Shown here piece after piece: positions 8,738 to 17,293 of a DNA stretch of 64,000 nt. Source of the stretch: Fuerstiella marisgermanici (lineage in GTDB: Bacteria > Planctomycetota > Planctomycetia > Planctomycetales > Planctomycetaceae); assembly GCF_001983935.1 (NCBI RefSeq), contig NZ_CP017641.1, forward strand, positions 5,022,001 to 5,086,000. Reading direction: 5' to 3'. Under the pieces are notes generated by a model. That model was not told the DNA's origin, made no database searches, and saw nothing but the letters and a program-made list of their open reading frames with translations. Position 1 is the first letter of the stretch; each line of letters begins with the position of its first letter. A program made the translations under genes and the position numbers.

Positions 8738-9412
8738 ATGGCAAAAAAAAGCTGCTGCCCGGAACCAACTGGTGACATCCCGCCGTGGTTCATGACGTAC
8801 AGCGACGTGATCACTCTGCTGATGACGTTCTTCATTCTGCTGTTGACATTTGCAACCAACGAACCGGAATTCTTTGCGAAGGTGAAGGTGGTTTCTTTTG
8901 GAGGCGGCGGATCAACAGGGGTCGCGGGGGATTCGACAAAGCTGCTGGACAACGATGCGATCGTGCTACGCGAACGGCCAAACAGTGCGGCGATTTCAAT
9001 TCGAGGTTCAGAGACTCCGCCGGTCCATGAAAACCCGGCCCTTCAATCAGTGTCACGCGGATTGAAGTCCTTAGAGAACACGGACGCATTGGCCGACGCC
9101 AGTCGCGTGCGAATTGAGACTCTTTTGGCGATTGTCCAGGACGATAAAGGTGAGATCACAACGCAAGGAGTGACTCAGCTTCGTATGCTGGCAAAGCAGC
9201 TAAAGTCGCAGCCGTTGGTCTGCCAAATTCTGGTTTCCGACCCGGACCTTGCTGAATTTGCGGTGACGATGGCTGCAATCCTGACCGACGAAGATGGTCT
9301 TGGCATCGTGCCGGGCCGCGTCCCTGGGCGAGTCGCCGTGGGGGTTGTCGATCCATCGATCGTTGCGTCAGGACGAATTGTTTATCGCTTGAGTCGTTCG
9401 GAAGCCAGATGA
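8738..9412 (+). CDS. MotB-like stator protein, first copy, divergent C-terminus
   Basis: The 224-residue protein starts with a short cytoplasmic segment including the CCPEP motif and then PPWFMTYSDVITLLMTFF, one transmembrane helix with the ion-binding aspartate at D23, as in MotB. After the helix the usual MotB plug and OmpA-like peptidoglycan-binding domain should follow (total about 260-310 residues). Here the remaining about 175 residues lack the recognisable NxxLSxxRAxxV motif of that domain. It may be a degenerate OmpA-like fold. Follows motA by 14 bases. Confidence 0.8.
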   Translation: MAKKSCCPEPTGDIPPWFMTYSDVITLLMTFFILLLTFATNEPEFFAKVKVVSFGGGGSTGVAGDSTKLLDNDAIVLRERPNSAAISIRGSETPPVHENPALQSVSRGLKSLENTDALADASRVRIETLLAIVQDDKGEITTQGVTQLRMLAKQLKSQPLVCQILVSDPDLAEFAVTMAAILTDEDGLGIVPGRVPGRVAVGVVDPSIVASGRIVYRLSRSEAR

Positions 9413-9432
9413 AGATTGGGTTGAGATAAGTC

Positions 9433-10185
9433 ATGGCAAGATGCAAAGAAAACTGCCCTTCCGGACCGAACAACGGTTACTTGATTTCGTTCGGCGACAC
9501 CATGACCGCGCTGCTGGCGTTTTTCATCGTGCTAAATTCGCTGGCCGAAGAACAAACCGGTGCCAATATGCATTCCGGCACGGGTTCGTTCATGAAATCC
9601 GTGGATAAATTCGGGCTGCAGGGGAAAGTAAAAAGTGGCCTATCAGCTCAGGCGTTTCAGCTAAACGCAATTGCCCCCAAGTACATTGTAGGCGACGACC
9701 GCCCACCCGAACGAGGCGCGACCGGGCCGGACGACGATGGCGATAATGGACGGATCATCGACCGGACCAAAGACGACTACAACCGGTTTCTGCAGAGCTT
9801 GAGGCAAGTCAATAACCTTTCGCAGGATACTGACGTGGCCGGCGAAGTCAGCTTTGATGTGATGGAAAAATTCCCACCTTCGTCGGCTGGCACGCTAATC
9901 AATGCAGAACTAAAAGCTGCGTTAAACGGGGTCGCCCCGATGTTACGACGGAACGACTACGCTGTGGAAATTGTCGTCTGGACGCCTACGCCGTCGCAAT
10001 CCGCATGGAGTCGGTCGTTGGGGATCGCTCAACGACTGCATCGCGAAGCCGTCAATCTGCTTCGTCTACCGCCCAACCAGTCAGCGCGCGTGACGTCTGT
10101 CGCGCAACCGTGGATTTCGAAAACAGTAAAACGCCCCAAAGTCTCGGTCACTCTTAGACGTATTCAGCCCCCGCAGGGAAACTAA
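9433..10185 (+). CDS. MotB-like stator protein, second copy, divergent C-terminus
   Basis: The 250-residue product has N-terminal CKENCPSGP, then ISFGDTMTALLAFFIVLNSLA with the predicted proton/sodium-binding aspartate D22 at the membrane. The periplasmic part has a possible remnant of an OmpA-like fold (ALNGVAPMLRRNDYAVEIVVW, then SRSLGIAQRLHREAV at the place of the family's LSxxRAxxV helix). It differs strongly from the preceding MotB-like protein except for the membrane helix. Two such genes after one motA suggest a hetero-oligomeric stator B subunit or alternative stators (inference). Confidence 0.78.
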   Translation: MARCKENCPSGPNNGYLISFGDTMTALLAFFIVLNSLAEEQTGANMHSGTGSFMKSVDKFGLQGKVKSGLSAQAFQLNAIAPKYIVGDDRPPERGATGPDDDGDNGRIIDRTKDDYNRFLQSLRQVNNLSQDTDVAGEVSFDVMEKFPPSSAGTLINAELKAALNGVAPMLRRNDYAVEIVVWTPTPSQSAWSRSLGIAQRLHREAVNLLRLPPNQSARVTSVAQPWISKTVKRPKVSVTLRRIQPPQGN

Positions 10186-10196
10186 CAGCCATTGAG

Positions 10197-10222
10197 ACGC
10201 GAGCAATAAGTTCTACTCGCGT
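10197..10222. terminator. Hairpin between convergent operons
   Basis: A perfect 7-bp inverted repeat, ACGCGAG at 10197-10203 and CTCGCGT at 10216-10222, lies between the end of the flagellar operon and the convergent cysteine desulfurase gene. No T run follows on either strand, so an intrinsic terminator is doubtful. Confidence 0.3.
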
Positions 10223-10247
10223 ACGTGACATCCGTGTGTCGGTGCAA

Positions 10248-11444
10248 CTAAACAGCGAACGATTGGGCGATCTCGTTGACGGCAGACACTGCGGCGTTGA
10301 TGTGTTGATCAGTCGTGAACGGGCCAACGCTGAAACGAAGCGTCCCACCTGACGCCGCTGTGCCCAAAACTTCGTGCACCAGCGGCGCACAATGCAGGCC
10401 GGCTCGACATTGGATGCCAAATGATTGCTCGACAATCGTCGCCGCTTCTCGGCTGTCGAGATTTTTAATCGTAAAACTGGCGATACCAGTATTGATGCTC
10501 CCTCCGTTGTGACCGTAAACACTCACGCCGCAAATTTCCTGCAGCACTGTGGCGAGGCGTTCCGTCTGCTCGGTCGCTCTTCGATGCAGATCTTCGATTC
10601 CGTTTTCCAGCAGCCATTCGGTGGCCGCGTTCAACCCCGCCAGCCCCGGTGCGTTCATATTGCCGCTCTCGAACTTCGTCGGCATGTCGACCGGCTGTTC
10701 GATGGATTCGCTCGCCGTACCGGTACCGCCGCTGCGAGTTGCCACAATGTCGCCGTCGAGGCCATCGCGCACGTACAGAATGCCGGTGCCAAGCGGGCCG
10801 AGCAGGCCTTTGTGTCCGGCAGCAGCCAGCAGGTCGACCTTCACATCGCGGACACTGAAGGGAAGATGCCCCACGGTTTGAGCTGCGTCCAACAGCAGGA
10901 GTGCTCCGTGCTTATGCGCGAGAGCCGCAACTTCAGCGACAGGTTGAACGACGCCCGTCACATTGGAAGCATGGTTCAAGACGACAAGCCGCGTTGGCTG
11001 TCGACTCAGTTCCTCGGCAAGCTGATTTACGTTGACCAAACCGCTTTCAGGATCGAAGTCAACTTGAGCGACATCCACGTTATGCGAAGAACGTAGCTGG
11101 TGCAGCGGTCGCAGGACTGAGTTGTGTTCCAGCTTCGTGGTGACAACTCGGTCGCCATGGCGAAGTACTCCGCGCAGCAGCAGGTTCAGGCTGTCGGTGC
11201 AGTTGAAGGTAAAAGCGATGCGGTCCGACGATTCGGCATCCAGAATTTTGGCGAGGCGCTGACGACATTGACCGACCACTCTCGTGACGGAATCGCTGGC
11301 AGAATGAGAACCACGCCCGATGGCCGCTCCATTGTGCCGCATGTACTTGTCGACGGCGTCGTAAACGCTGTTCGGTTTCGGAAAACTTGTCGCGGCGTTG
11401 TCCAGATAGATCGAACCTTCCGCTGGCATTGCGGGGTCAGGCAT
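10248..11444 (-). CDS. Cysteine desulfurase-like class V aminotransferase
   Basis: A PLP enzyme of the NifS/SufS/IscS superfamily that probably removes sulfur from cysteine. The 398-residue protein has [12 protein letters not shown] at the N-terminus, an aspartate for PLP at D186 in LLLLDAAQT, the Schiff-base lysine K212 in AAAGHKG, and the candidate catalytic cysteine C352 in RAGLHCAP. The overall sequence resembles the family-protein group (TIGR01977-like) rather than housekeeping IscS. Its start overlaps the stop of the upstream LeuA-like gene by 8 bases, so the two are likely co-translated. Confidence 0.88.
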   Translation of the reverse strand: MPDPAMPAEGSIYLDNAATSFPKPNSVYDAVDKYMRHNGAAIGRGSHSASDSVTRVVGQCRQRLAKILDAESSDRIAFTFNCTDSLNLLLRGVLRHGDRVVTTKLEHNSVLRPLHQLRSSHNVDVAQVDFDPESGLVNVNQLAEELSRQPTRLVVLNHASNVTGVVQPVAEVAALAHKHGALLLLDAAQTVGHLPFSVRDVKVDLLAAAGHKGLLGPLGTGILYVRDGLDGDIVATRSGGTGTASESIEQPVDMPTKFESGNMNAPGLAGLNAATEWLLENGIEDLHRRATEQTERLATVLQEICGVSVYGHNGGSINTGIASFTIKNLDSREAATIVEQSFGIQCRAGLHCAPLVHEVLGTAASGGTLRFSVGPFTTDQHINAAVSAVNEIAQSFAV

Positions 11445-12672
11445 CGCGGCATTCCTTCAGCAATTCGATCAGTCGTGTGTCGTCGATCACGGTGCCTTTC
11501 GGTTGTCTCTTGATCTGCGCGACCACATGCGCCGCGTCAGCTTCAGTATGAGGCAGGTTGAGTTGCCGCAGTCGATGGGCGATCGCTTTTCCACCGCTGT
11601 GACGACCGAGCACCAACTGAATACCGTCTGCCCCGACCGCTTCCGGGCGAAACGGGAGATAGGTGTCCGGATTCTTAAGCAGCCCGTCCTGATGAATGCC
11701 AGCTTCCGTGGCGAACACATTGCTGCCACCAATCGGCTTCATTTTTGGAATCGCGATGCCGGTTAATTCTGCGACAAGTTGGCACAGCGGGGCCAGTTTT
11801 GTGGTGTCGATGCGGAACGAACGTTTGTATTGGTCAGCGTTCATAGCCAGTGCCATCACAACTTCTTCCAACGCCGCATTGCCGGCCCGCTCACCAATGC
11901 CGTTGACGGTACACTGCACAACGTTGCCTCCGTGTTGAATGGCCGCCAACGTGTTTGCCACAGCGAGGCCAAGATCGTTGTGAAAGTGAACCGCTAACAA
12001 GACCTTATCGATGTTCGGTACGCGGTCATGAATGGCTTTGATGAAGTCGGCAGTCTTCTCTGGCGTAAGAATGCCAACGGTATCCGGAAAGCCGATCGTG
12101 GTCGCTCCAGCATCGATCGCTTCTTTGTAACATTCGCACAAAAAGTCCACTTCTGTGCGACTGGCGTCTTCCGGGCTGAAGGCGACAATTTGAAAAGCGT
12201 TGTTGGCGTAAGAAATCGAATCGGCGATGATTTTGAGAACTTCGGTCTTCGATTTCTGCAGCTTGTGATCGCGATGCAGTGGGCTGGTGCCACAAAAAAG
12301 GCTGACGCCGCGTTTGCGCATCGGGTTGCCGTCGAGTGCTCGGGCTGCGGCATCGATATCCGAATTCACCGTGCGGCACAGCGCAGTCAGCACGGGGCCC
12401 TTTACAACGCCCACCATTTTTTGAATGGCGACAACATCCGCTTCGGACGACGCCGGGAAGCCCGCGTCCAGCGAATGAACTCCGGCCGCTTCCAGTGCCA
12501 ATGCGATCTCAAGTTTTTCGTCCGGTTCCAACGTTGCACCCGGCATTTGTTCGCCGTCGCGCAGCGTGGTATCGCTAAAAAGGACCGCGCCGGACCGCTT
12601 GTGATGCCGAATCACGGCGTCTCGAACGGTGCCGCGAATTTGCGAACGCACGTTTTGCAGGAAGTTGGACAT
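11437..12672 (-). CDS. 2-isopropylmalate/homocitrate synthase-family protein (short form)
   Basis: An acyl-CoA-condensing enzyme of the LeuA/NifV superfamily. With the start at ATG 12672 it has 411 residues. Motifs: DTTLRDGEQ at 34-42, SPEDASRT at 166-173, the metal site HFHND at 229-233, and [10 protein letters not shown] just after. The usual LeuA C-terminal allosteric domain (total over 500 residues) is missing, so feedback inhibition by leucine is not expected. The substrate (2-ketoisovalerate, 2-oxoglutarate or other) cannot be told from sequence. The longer in-frame start at 12735 adds 21 residues without family support. Confidence 0.85.
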   Translation of the reverse strand: MSNFLQNVRSQIRGTVRDAVIRHHKRSGAVLFSDTTLRDGEQMPGATLEPDEKLEIALALEAAGVHSLDAGFPASSEADVVAIQKMVGVVKGPVLTALCRTVNSDIDAAARALDGNPMRKRGVSLFCGTSPLHRDHKLQKSKTEVLKIIADSISYANNAFQIVAFSPEDASRTEVDFLCECYKEAIDAGATTIGFPDTVGILTPEKTADFIKAIHDRVPNIDKVLLAVHFHNDLGLAVANTLAAIQHGGNVVQCTVNGIGERAGNAALEEVVMALAMNADQYKRSFRIDTTKLAPLCQLVAELTGIAIPKMKPIGGSNVFATEAGIHQDGLLKNPDTYLPFRPEAVGADGIQLVLGRHSGGKAIAHRLRQLNLPHTEADAAHVVAQIKRQPKGTVIDDTRLIELLKECRDA

Positions 12673-13053
12673 ACGGGCGTAGGTTATCGTGGCGAGAACT
12701 GAGGGGAAAGGGGACGGCAGCCCCCAAACCAACAAAGCAAACGCAGTCGGTGCTCAGCCGAAACTCAAGTCGGCCCCGTCACACCACCGCTATGGCGACC
12801 AACGTTGGCGAGTACCGACCGACCTGCGGAGCCAGCGAAAGCACTTCTAACTTGCACCTCGCCCACCCTGCGCCGCACGATATTCCGGCAATGCTGCGGA
12901 TCGGCCGAGCTTTTCATCAAACGTGGCGCTGGTTTTCGTCGTAGTCTTGTGGCGGCCGTGTCATGTGGCAAGAATGCGGCAGTGGGCGCTGGTGCCCGTA
13001 GATTTCGACTTCAGAACATATTGCGTAACTTAGGTGCAGAGACACAACCAGAC
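12673..13053. other. 381-bp divergent intergenic region
   Basis: Separates the LeuA-like gene (minus) from the cyclophilin gene (plus) and must hold promoters for both. A plus-strand frame is open here in phase with the cyclophilin, but it has no signal peptide or family similarity, so it is not taken as coding. No clear sigma-70 boxes were identified. Confidence 0.4.
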
Positions 13054-13860
13054 ATGAAACACTTTCTACACCATTCGTTCTCGTTGAGCGTGCTGACCAT
13101 CGGTATGCTGGTACTCGTCGGATGCGACGACGGAAACAATTCGGCAAGCGTGCCGCCAGTCAAGAACGCTCTTGATCAAATGCGGGCATTGGACGAAGCC
13201 GCGGAGTTGGCGGCACGGTCAGCGAGAGGCAAATCACGAGTCGGCCAGGGGGCGGTCGCACCCGCGAAAGACGTTCCTCAGGAGGGAACTTTTGAAGTGG
13301 AGTTCGATACCACCGTCGGCAAATTTACGGTGCAGGTGAATCGCGAATGGGCACCGCGGGGAGCTCACCGGTTCTACCGACTGGTGAAGGACGGTTTCTA
13401 TAACGAGGCGGGATTCTTTCGAGTTGTGCCGGGATTTATGGTGCAGTTTGGGATTGCTGGCAATCCAGAACAGCATGCAAAGTGGAGCGCCAATATCGTG
13501 GATGACCCGGTCAAGAAAAGCAACACGCGCGGATACGTGACATTCGCCAAGACGGGTGCCCCGAATTCGCGTACGTCGCAAATCTTCATCAACTACGATG
13601 ATAACTCGAGGCTGGACAGCGACGGCTTTGCGCCGTTTGGCAAAGTCACGAAAGGCATGGAGGTCGTCGACCGGATCAACTCAGTGTACAGCGAACAACC
13701 GGATCAAATGCGGCTGGAATCCGAGGGCAACGATTACCTTCAAGCGGACTTTCCAGGGCTGGACTATGTGACGGAGGCTCGAATTGTCGTGGACGATCTG
13801 GCTGAAGAAACGCAGGCCGACGAAGGCAGTTCCGACGATGCCAGCGATGACACCGAATAG
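13054..13860 (+). CDS. Cyclophilin-type peptidyl-prolyl isomerase lipoprotein
   Basis: A proline cis-trans isomerase exported and lipid-anchored. The start at ATG 13054 gives 268 residues with a signal peptide and lipobox LVGC (cysteine about residue 25). A linker to about residue 75 precedes the cyclophilin domain. Active-site residues appear in FFRVVPGFMVQFG (Arg, Phe and Gln of the cyclophilin site), followed by GYVTFAKTGAPNSRTSQIFI and FAPFGKVTKGMEVVD. The tail is acidic. It probably assists folding of exported proteins in the periplasm. Confidence 0.92.
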   Translation: MKHFLHHSFSLSVLTIGMLVLVGCDDGNNSASVPPVKNALDQMRALDEAAELAARSARGKSRVGQGAVAPAKDVPQEGTFEVEFDTTVGKFTVQVNREWAPRGAHRFYRLVKDGFYNEAGFFRVVPGFMVQFGIAGNPEQHAKWSANIVDDPVKKSNTRGYVTFAKTGAPNSRTSQIFINYDDNSRLDSDGFAPFGKVTKGMEVVDRINSVYSEQPDQMRLESEGNDYLQADFPGLDYVTEARIVVDDLAEETQADEGSSDDASDDTE

Positions 13861-13901
13861 AAACCGCATCCTCACCAAAGCAGCAACAGCGGAGCAACGT
13901 G

Positions 13902-14978
13902 ATGGGTGGCGGCCCGAACAATGACGACAGCGCCCCGGACTTCAGTTTCCTGGGCGACGACGGCGCGAAATCGCTGAGTGACGACACCTTAGCGGCGAGC
14001 AGTCAACCGGTTTTCCAACAGGAGGACTCGGGCGAGAATCCGCCAGCACCAAAGAAAAAGAAGTTGCGCAAGCCCGTCGCACGGAAGGTCACAGGGAATT
14101 CCGACGCCTCACGCAAGGCTGCTCAACCCGGCAGTTCATCCGCGCCGAAAACGTCTACCAAAGCTGCGTCTCAACCAGCAGACAATGCAGCAACAGAAAC
14201 CGAGTCGGCAATCGGCAACGTCGTACCTCAAAAATGGTTTGCCGCCATTGCTGGGTATGCCATTGCATTAACGCTGCTGTTCCTGGTTTTTTGGCTGACG
14301 GGGCGTCTGTCGTTGTCAGGCAATCATCAACTGGAAAGTTTGCCTGACATCAAACCGCTTTCGAAAGGCGAATTTCAGAGCGTTCCCGGTGATGCGTCAT
14401 TGCCACCGGGGCACGAGCTGAAGCTGGGCGAATCTCAGCGATTCGGAGACATTATCATCACGCCAACTCGAGTCACGCGCGATGTGGTGATGGTGGCCAG
14501 TGCCACTCGTGCCGGTGAACCGCCTGAACAGCGTACACAAGCCCCCGTGCTGAAGCTGTGGTTTGAGGTGAAAAACGTGAGCCACACGACAGCATTCGCG
14601 CCTTGGGATGTGGGCTTGATGTGTCACCGCAGCCCGGAATACGGAAACGACGAAACAACTCTCGCGAATTCCTGGCTCCGCCTGGCGCCTTCAGGCGGCG
14701 GTGCGGAAGGGGTTCGCGTGTTGAACTACCTGCACCCGCCCGGCAGTCCATTTGCCCTGATTGATCAGAACAGCGGGCAGGTGTTACAGCCAGGTGAAAC
14801 CGTCACAACGTTCGTCGCGTGTGCGGAAGAGATCCAGCAGCTATTCGGCGACGACATGAACGAACTTCGCTGGCGTTTGCAACTTCGCAAGGGCGTGAAT
14901 CAGTCCAGTGGCAACGGAGTCACCACGCTGGTGGACGTCACCTTTGATGCAGCTCAAGTGCAAACCGGCGACGCGTAG
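13902..14978 (+). CDS. Hypothetical single-pass membrane protein
   Basis: Not recognised as a named family. The 358-residue product has a polar N-terminal region with a lysine-rich patch KKKKLRKPVARK, then one transmembrane helix at about residues 112-133, then a C-terminal domain of about 200 residues with beta-rich character (GDIIITPTRVTRDVVMVAS, VLKLWFEVKNVS, TTFVACAEE) that resembles an extracytoplasmic DUF4352-like sandwich in pattern only. ATG 13902 is preferred to GTG 13899, because GGAG lies 7 bases upstream. A good terminator follows directly. Confidence 0.65.
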   Translation: MGGGPNNDDSAPDFSFLGDDGAKSLSDDTLAASSQPVFQQEDSGENPPAPKKKKLRKPVARKVTGNSDASRKAAQPGSSSAPKTSTKAASQPADNAATETESAIGNVVPQKWFAAIAGYAIALTLLFLVFWLTGRLSLSGNHQLESLPDIKPLSKGEFQSVPGDASLPPGHELKLGESQRFGDIIITPTRVTRDVVMVASATRAGEPPEQRTQAPVLKLWFEVKNVSHTTAFAPWDVGLMCHRSPEYGNDETTLANSWLRLAPSGGGAEGVRVLNYLHPPGSPFALIDQNSGQVLQPGETVTTFVACAEEIQQLFGDDMNELRWRLQLRKGVNQSSGNGVTTLVDVTFDAAQVQTGDA

Positions 14979-15002
14979 TCGCAAGTTGTTCATTAAAAAG
15001 GA

Positions 15003-15038
15003 GGCCGGGCTTCCTGGTAAAGCCGGGCCATTTTTTTT
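15003..15038 (+). terminator. Rho-independent terminator
   Basis: A 10-bp stem with one G-G mismatch (GGCCGGGCTT against AAGCCGGGCC), a loop of about 7 bases, and then eight T residues. It follows the gene ending at 14978. Confidence 0.85.
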
Positions 15039-15114
15039 GCGGAGCAGTCGACGGACGACAGCTGTTCAGACCGGCTGCACCAAATCGCTTCAAGAGCCGT
15101 TGCCGTCATCCCTG

Positions 15115-16938
15115 TTACGGGATGATGAAGATCAGCCCAGTCACGGCACCCGCCTGTACGGCGGCGGCTTTCCATGACCATTCCGGAAAGTACGCATCCG
15201 ACGCAAACGAATGACAGGTCGGACAGTCCGGCAAAGCTCGCACGCAGTCGCGAGGATGGTCTACCGTCGTCAGGTATGGCGTCAATGCGATCATCGTTGT
15301 GAAGTGAACGGCGGAACTAAGCGTCGTCAGGCAAGCCTTGGTTTGGCCGCAGCGTTCCAGATTGGGATCTTCGAAGTACAGCGGGTTGTGGTAAAAGTTG
15401 TGAGTGTTGCGGGGAGCTCGACGCAGCCCGTAGCCCGCCGTGAAGTAGTAGCCAGGCGCATCCAGTTCCAGAAATGAGCAGGCCAGGTTTTCCGGTCGCT
15501 TCAATGCGCCACCTTCATCGGCGTCGGCATCACGAGGCAATTTCGGAGGACTGGTGCTGACGCCGCCTGCCTGAATAGAGTTAATCGGCTGGAACAATCC
15601 AGACACACTGTCGCCGCCTGTCGTGGGGCAATCCTGTTCCGATGGAATCTGATAGACCTTTGCTTCTGCCTGTATTGGCGACGCCGGACGGTAGCCAGAT
15701 GTATTCGGAGCGTAGGCCATCATACGGCGAGCCATCTGCTGTCGATAGCCAGTGCGGGTTGCAACCGGCGGTCCTTGCAACAGCCCGTGCAGATCGCCGA
15801 CGTACGTTCCACTCGCTGGTTCAACTTCTGGCTCGCCGGCGGCGAGGTCCAGCATTGAACCATTCGTCATGATCCAGTCCGACTGAGTCCCGAGCAACTG
15901 CTTCAGGTCGGTGACATAGTTCCCTTGCTTTGCTTCCGGTGCGTCATCGCTGACCAAACCCTGCAGCTCATCCATAAATGATCCCGTCGCGGCAACGGAC
16001 GAAGCCGCATCTTCATTGGCGGACTTCAAACCCGGCTGTCCTGTCCCAAACAGGTCCTGAGGTTCTCGCATGTTGCTGTCGGTGGCGACAGCTTCCTGCG
16101 GACGAACTCCCAGAAACGGCGATTGCTGCACTGAGAACTTCGGAGCACTCATTTTTTGATCACCCATCGTTCGTGAATAGGCGACGGTTTTGACCGCAGC
16201 AAGTTCGGCCGCTTTGAATTCTTCGGCTTCTGCAGACGACACGACGGGTGGAGCTGGCTGAGGAATTGGTGCCGGGAAGGACGGCCCGGTTACCACAACG
16301 GGCTGCCCGGTCGACAGGGGCTTAGCGGCGCTGGACGACTTCACCACAGATCGCTTTGCCACCATAGGAGTTGACTTGGCAGAGGTGGACCGAGAAGCCG
16401 TTTGGGGTTCGGCAGGTAAATTGGCGACCGAGCTTTTTTTCTCTTGCGCCCCGGAAGTGCTGCGGTGAGCGACGGAGCCTGATGCGGCGTCTGACCGTTT
16501 CGCGACAGACAACGATGGCTTGGAGACGCGGGACGGGCTGAAAGATGGCTCACAAACTTTTTGAGCACCTTCAGATCTCGCACGGTAAACATATTCTGCA
16601 ATGCGGACACTTGGGGCGAGAAGACCGGGCACGCCATTCTGGCGAACTGTCGGCTCTGGCATGGCATCCGCTTTGTTGCAGGATTCCGACGGAGCGGTTT
16701 TGCCGCTACAACGCTTTTGGTCGCCGGCGGATGCTGCGAAGTCGACAGAATCGGCGGGTTGTGTTTTGGCAACAGACCCCGCAACTCGCTGTGTTTTTCC
16801 GCTGGTAGCGGCCGGAACGCCGGATTGAGCAGCAATTGCTGGCTTTCGGGTCGTTCGCCAGCCATCCTTTGCCATTCCCTGCGCTGATGTCCAGCAAAGG
16901 GCAACGCCGGCAAGCAGAACCATCCGTGACGTGTTCAT
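15115..16938 (-). CDS. Secreted low-complexity protein with planctomycete C-terminal domain
   Basis: Function unknown. The 607-residue product has an N-terminal signal peptide (cleavage near AQGMA), then about 450 residues rich in Ser, Ala, Lys and Pro without clear fold, and a C-terminal region (about 490-607) with conserved-looking aromatic and cysteine residues: YGLRRAPRN, NPLYFEDPNLERCGQ, AVHFTTMIALTPY, and four cysteines in DCVRALPDCPTCHS. A comparable yFEDPNLErCG...PY..C tail is, from memory, frequent in secreted planctomycete proteins. The C-terminus ends in a hydrophobic helix. AGGAAG before the start supports the initiation site. Confidence 0.65.
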   Translation of the reverse strand: MNTSRMVLLAGVALCWTSAQGMAKDGWRTTRKPAIAAQSGVPAATSGKTQRVAGSVAKTQPADSVDFAASAGDQKRCSGKTAPSESCNKADAMPEPTVRQNGVPGLLAPSVRIAEYVYRARSEGAQKVCEPSFSPSRVSKPSLSVAKRSDAASGSVAHRSTSGAQEKKSSVANLPAEPQTASRSTSAKSTPMVAKRSVVKSSSAAKPLSTGQPVVVTGPSFPAPIPQPAPPVVSSAEAEEFKAAELAAVKTVAYSRTMGDQKMSAPKFSVQQSPFLGVRPQEAVATDSNMREPQDLFGTGQPGLKSANEDAASSVAATGSFMDELQGLVSDDAPEAKQGNYVTDLKQLLGTQSDWIMTNGSMLDLAAGEPEVEPASGTYVGDLHGLLQGPPVATRTGYRQQMARRMMAYAPNTSGYRPASPIQAEAKVYQIPSEQDCPTTGGDSVSGLFQPINSIQAGGVSTSPPKLPRDADADEGGALKRPENLACSFLELDAPGYYFTAGYGLRRAPRNTHNFYHNPLYFEDPNLERCGQTKACLTTLSSAVHFTTMIALTPYLTTVDHPRDCVRALPDCPTCHSFASDAYFPEWSWKAAAVQAGAVTGLIFIIP

Positions 16939-17293
16939 ATTTACAGCTTCCTGCAGAATTCCCGTGAGAATCGCGTCGTGCGAGACTGCACCACTTGTGG
17001 TTTCGGGATTTGGTGGCTGCGGAAATGCGATAAACCTGTTTCGGAACGTGTTTCGACCGGTATCATTTGGAAGTTAGGCAAAATAAAAGTTCTATCCTCT
17101 GCAGGCGTTAGAACCCGCAGAGTTCCACATCGTGGCTGTAAGATCCAACTTCTTTATCTACATCTCATCACCGGGTTAATGAGCATAGCCATCATTCCGA
17201 TGATTATGCAGAGGGATTCTGCGCGGACGTTGCGCACTCCCGGTGACTCGTTGCCCGCCAGCTCGGGCGGCTTCTGTTAGGAATTATGTACAA
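16939..17293. other. 355-bp divergent intergenic region
   Basis: Lies between the minus-strand secreted protein and the giant plus-strand surface protein. It must contain their promoters. A short hairpin CTGCAGG/CCCGCAG-like is seen near 17099-17119. A plus-strand frame starting at 17243 is open but lacks a signal or Shine-Dalgarno, so the giant gene is started at 17294. Confidence 0.4.

Noticed and set aside
12805-13053. N-terminal extension of the cyclophilin frame
   Set aside because: It would place 83 residues with no family similarity before a good signal peptide and lipobox; ATG 13054 is the natural start.
17014-17028. Possible sigma-54 promoter (TGGCTG, then GC with GG-N10-GC spacing)
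   Set aside because: Only the invariant GG and GC and a partial -24 box agree, and no enhancer or activator is linked. Chance match in a 355-bp region.
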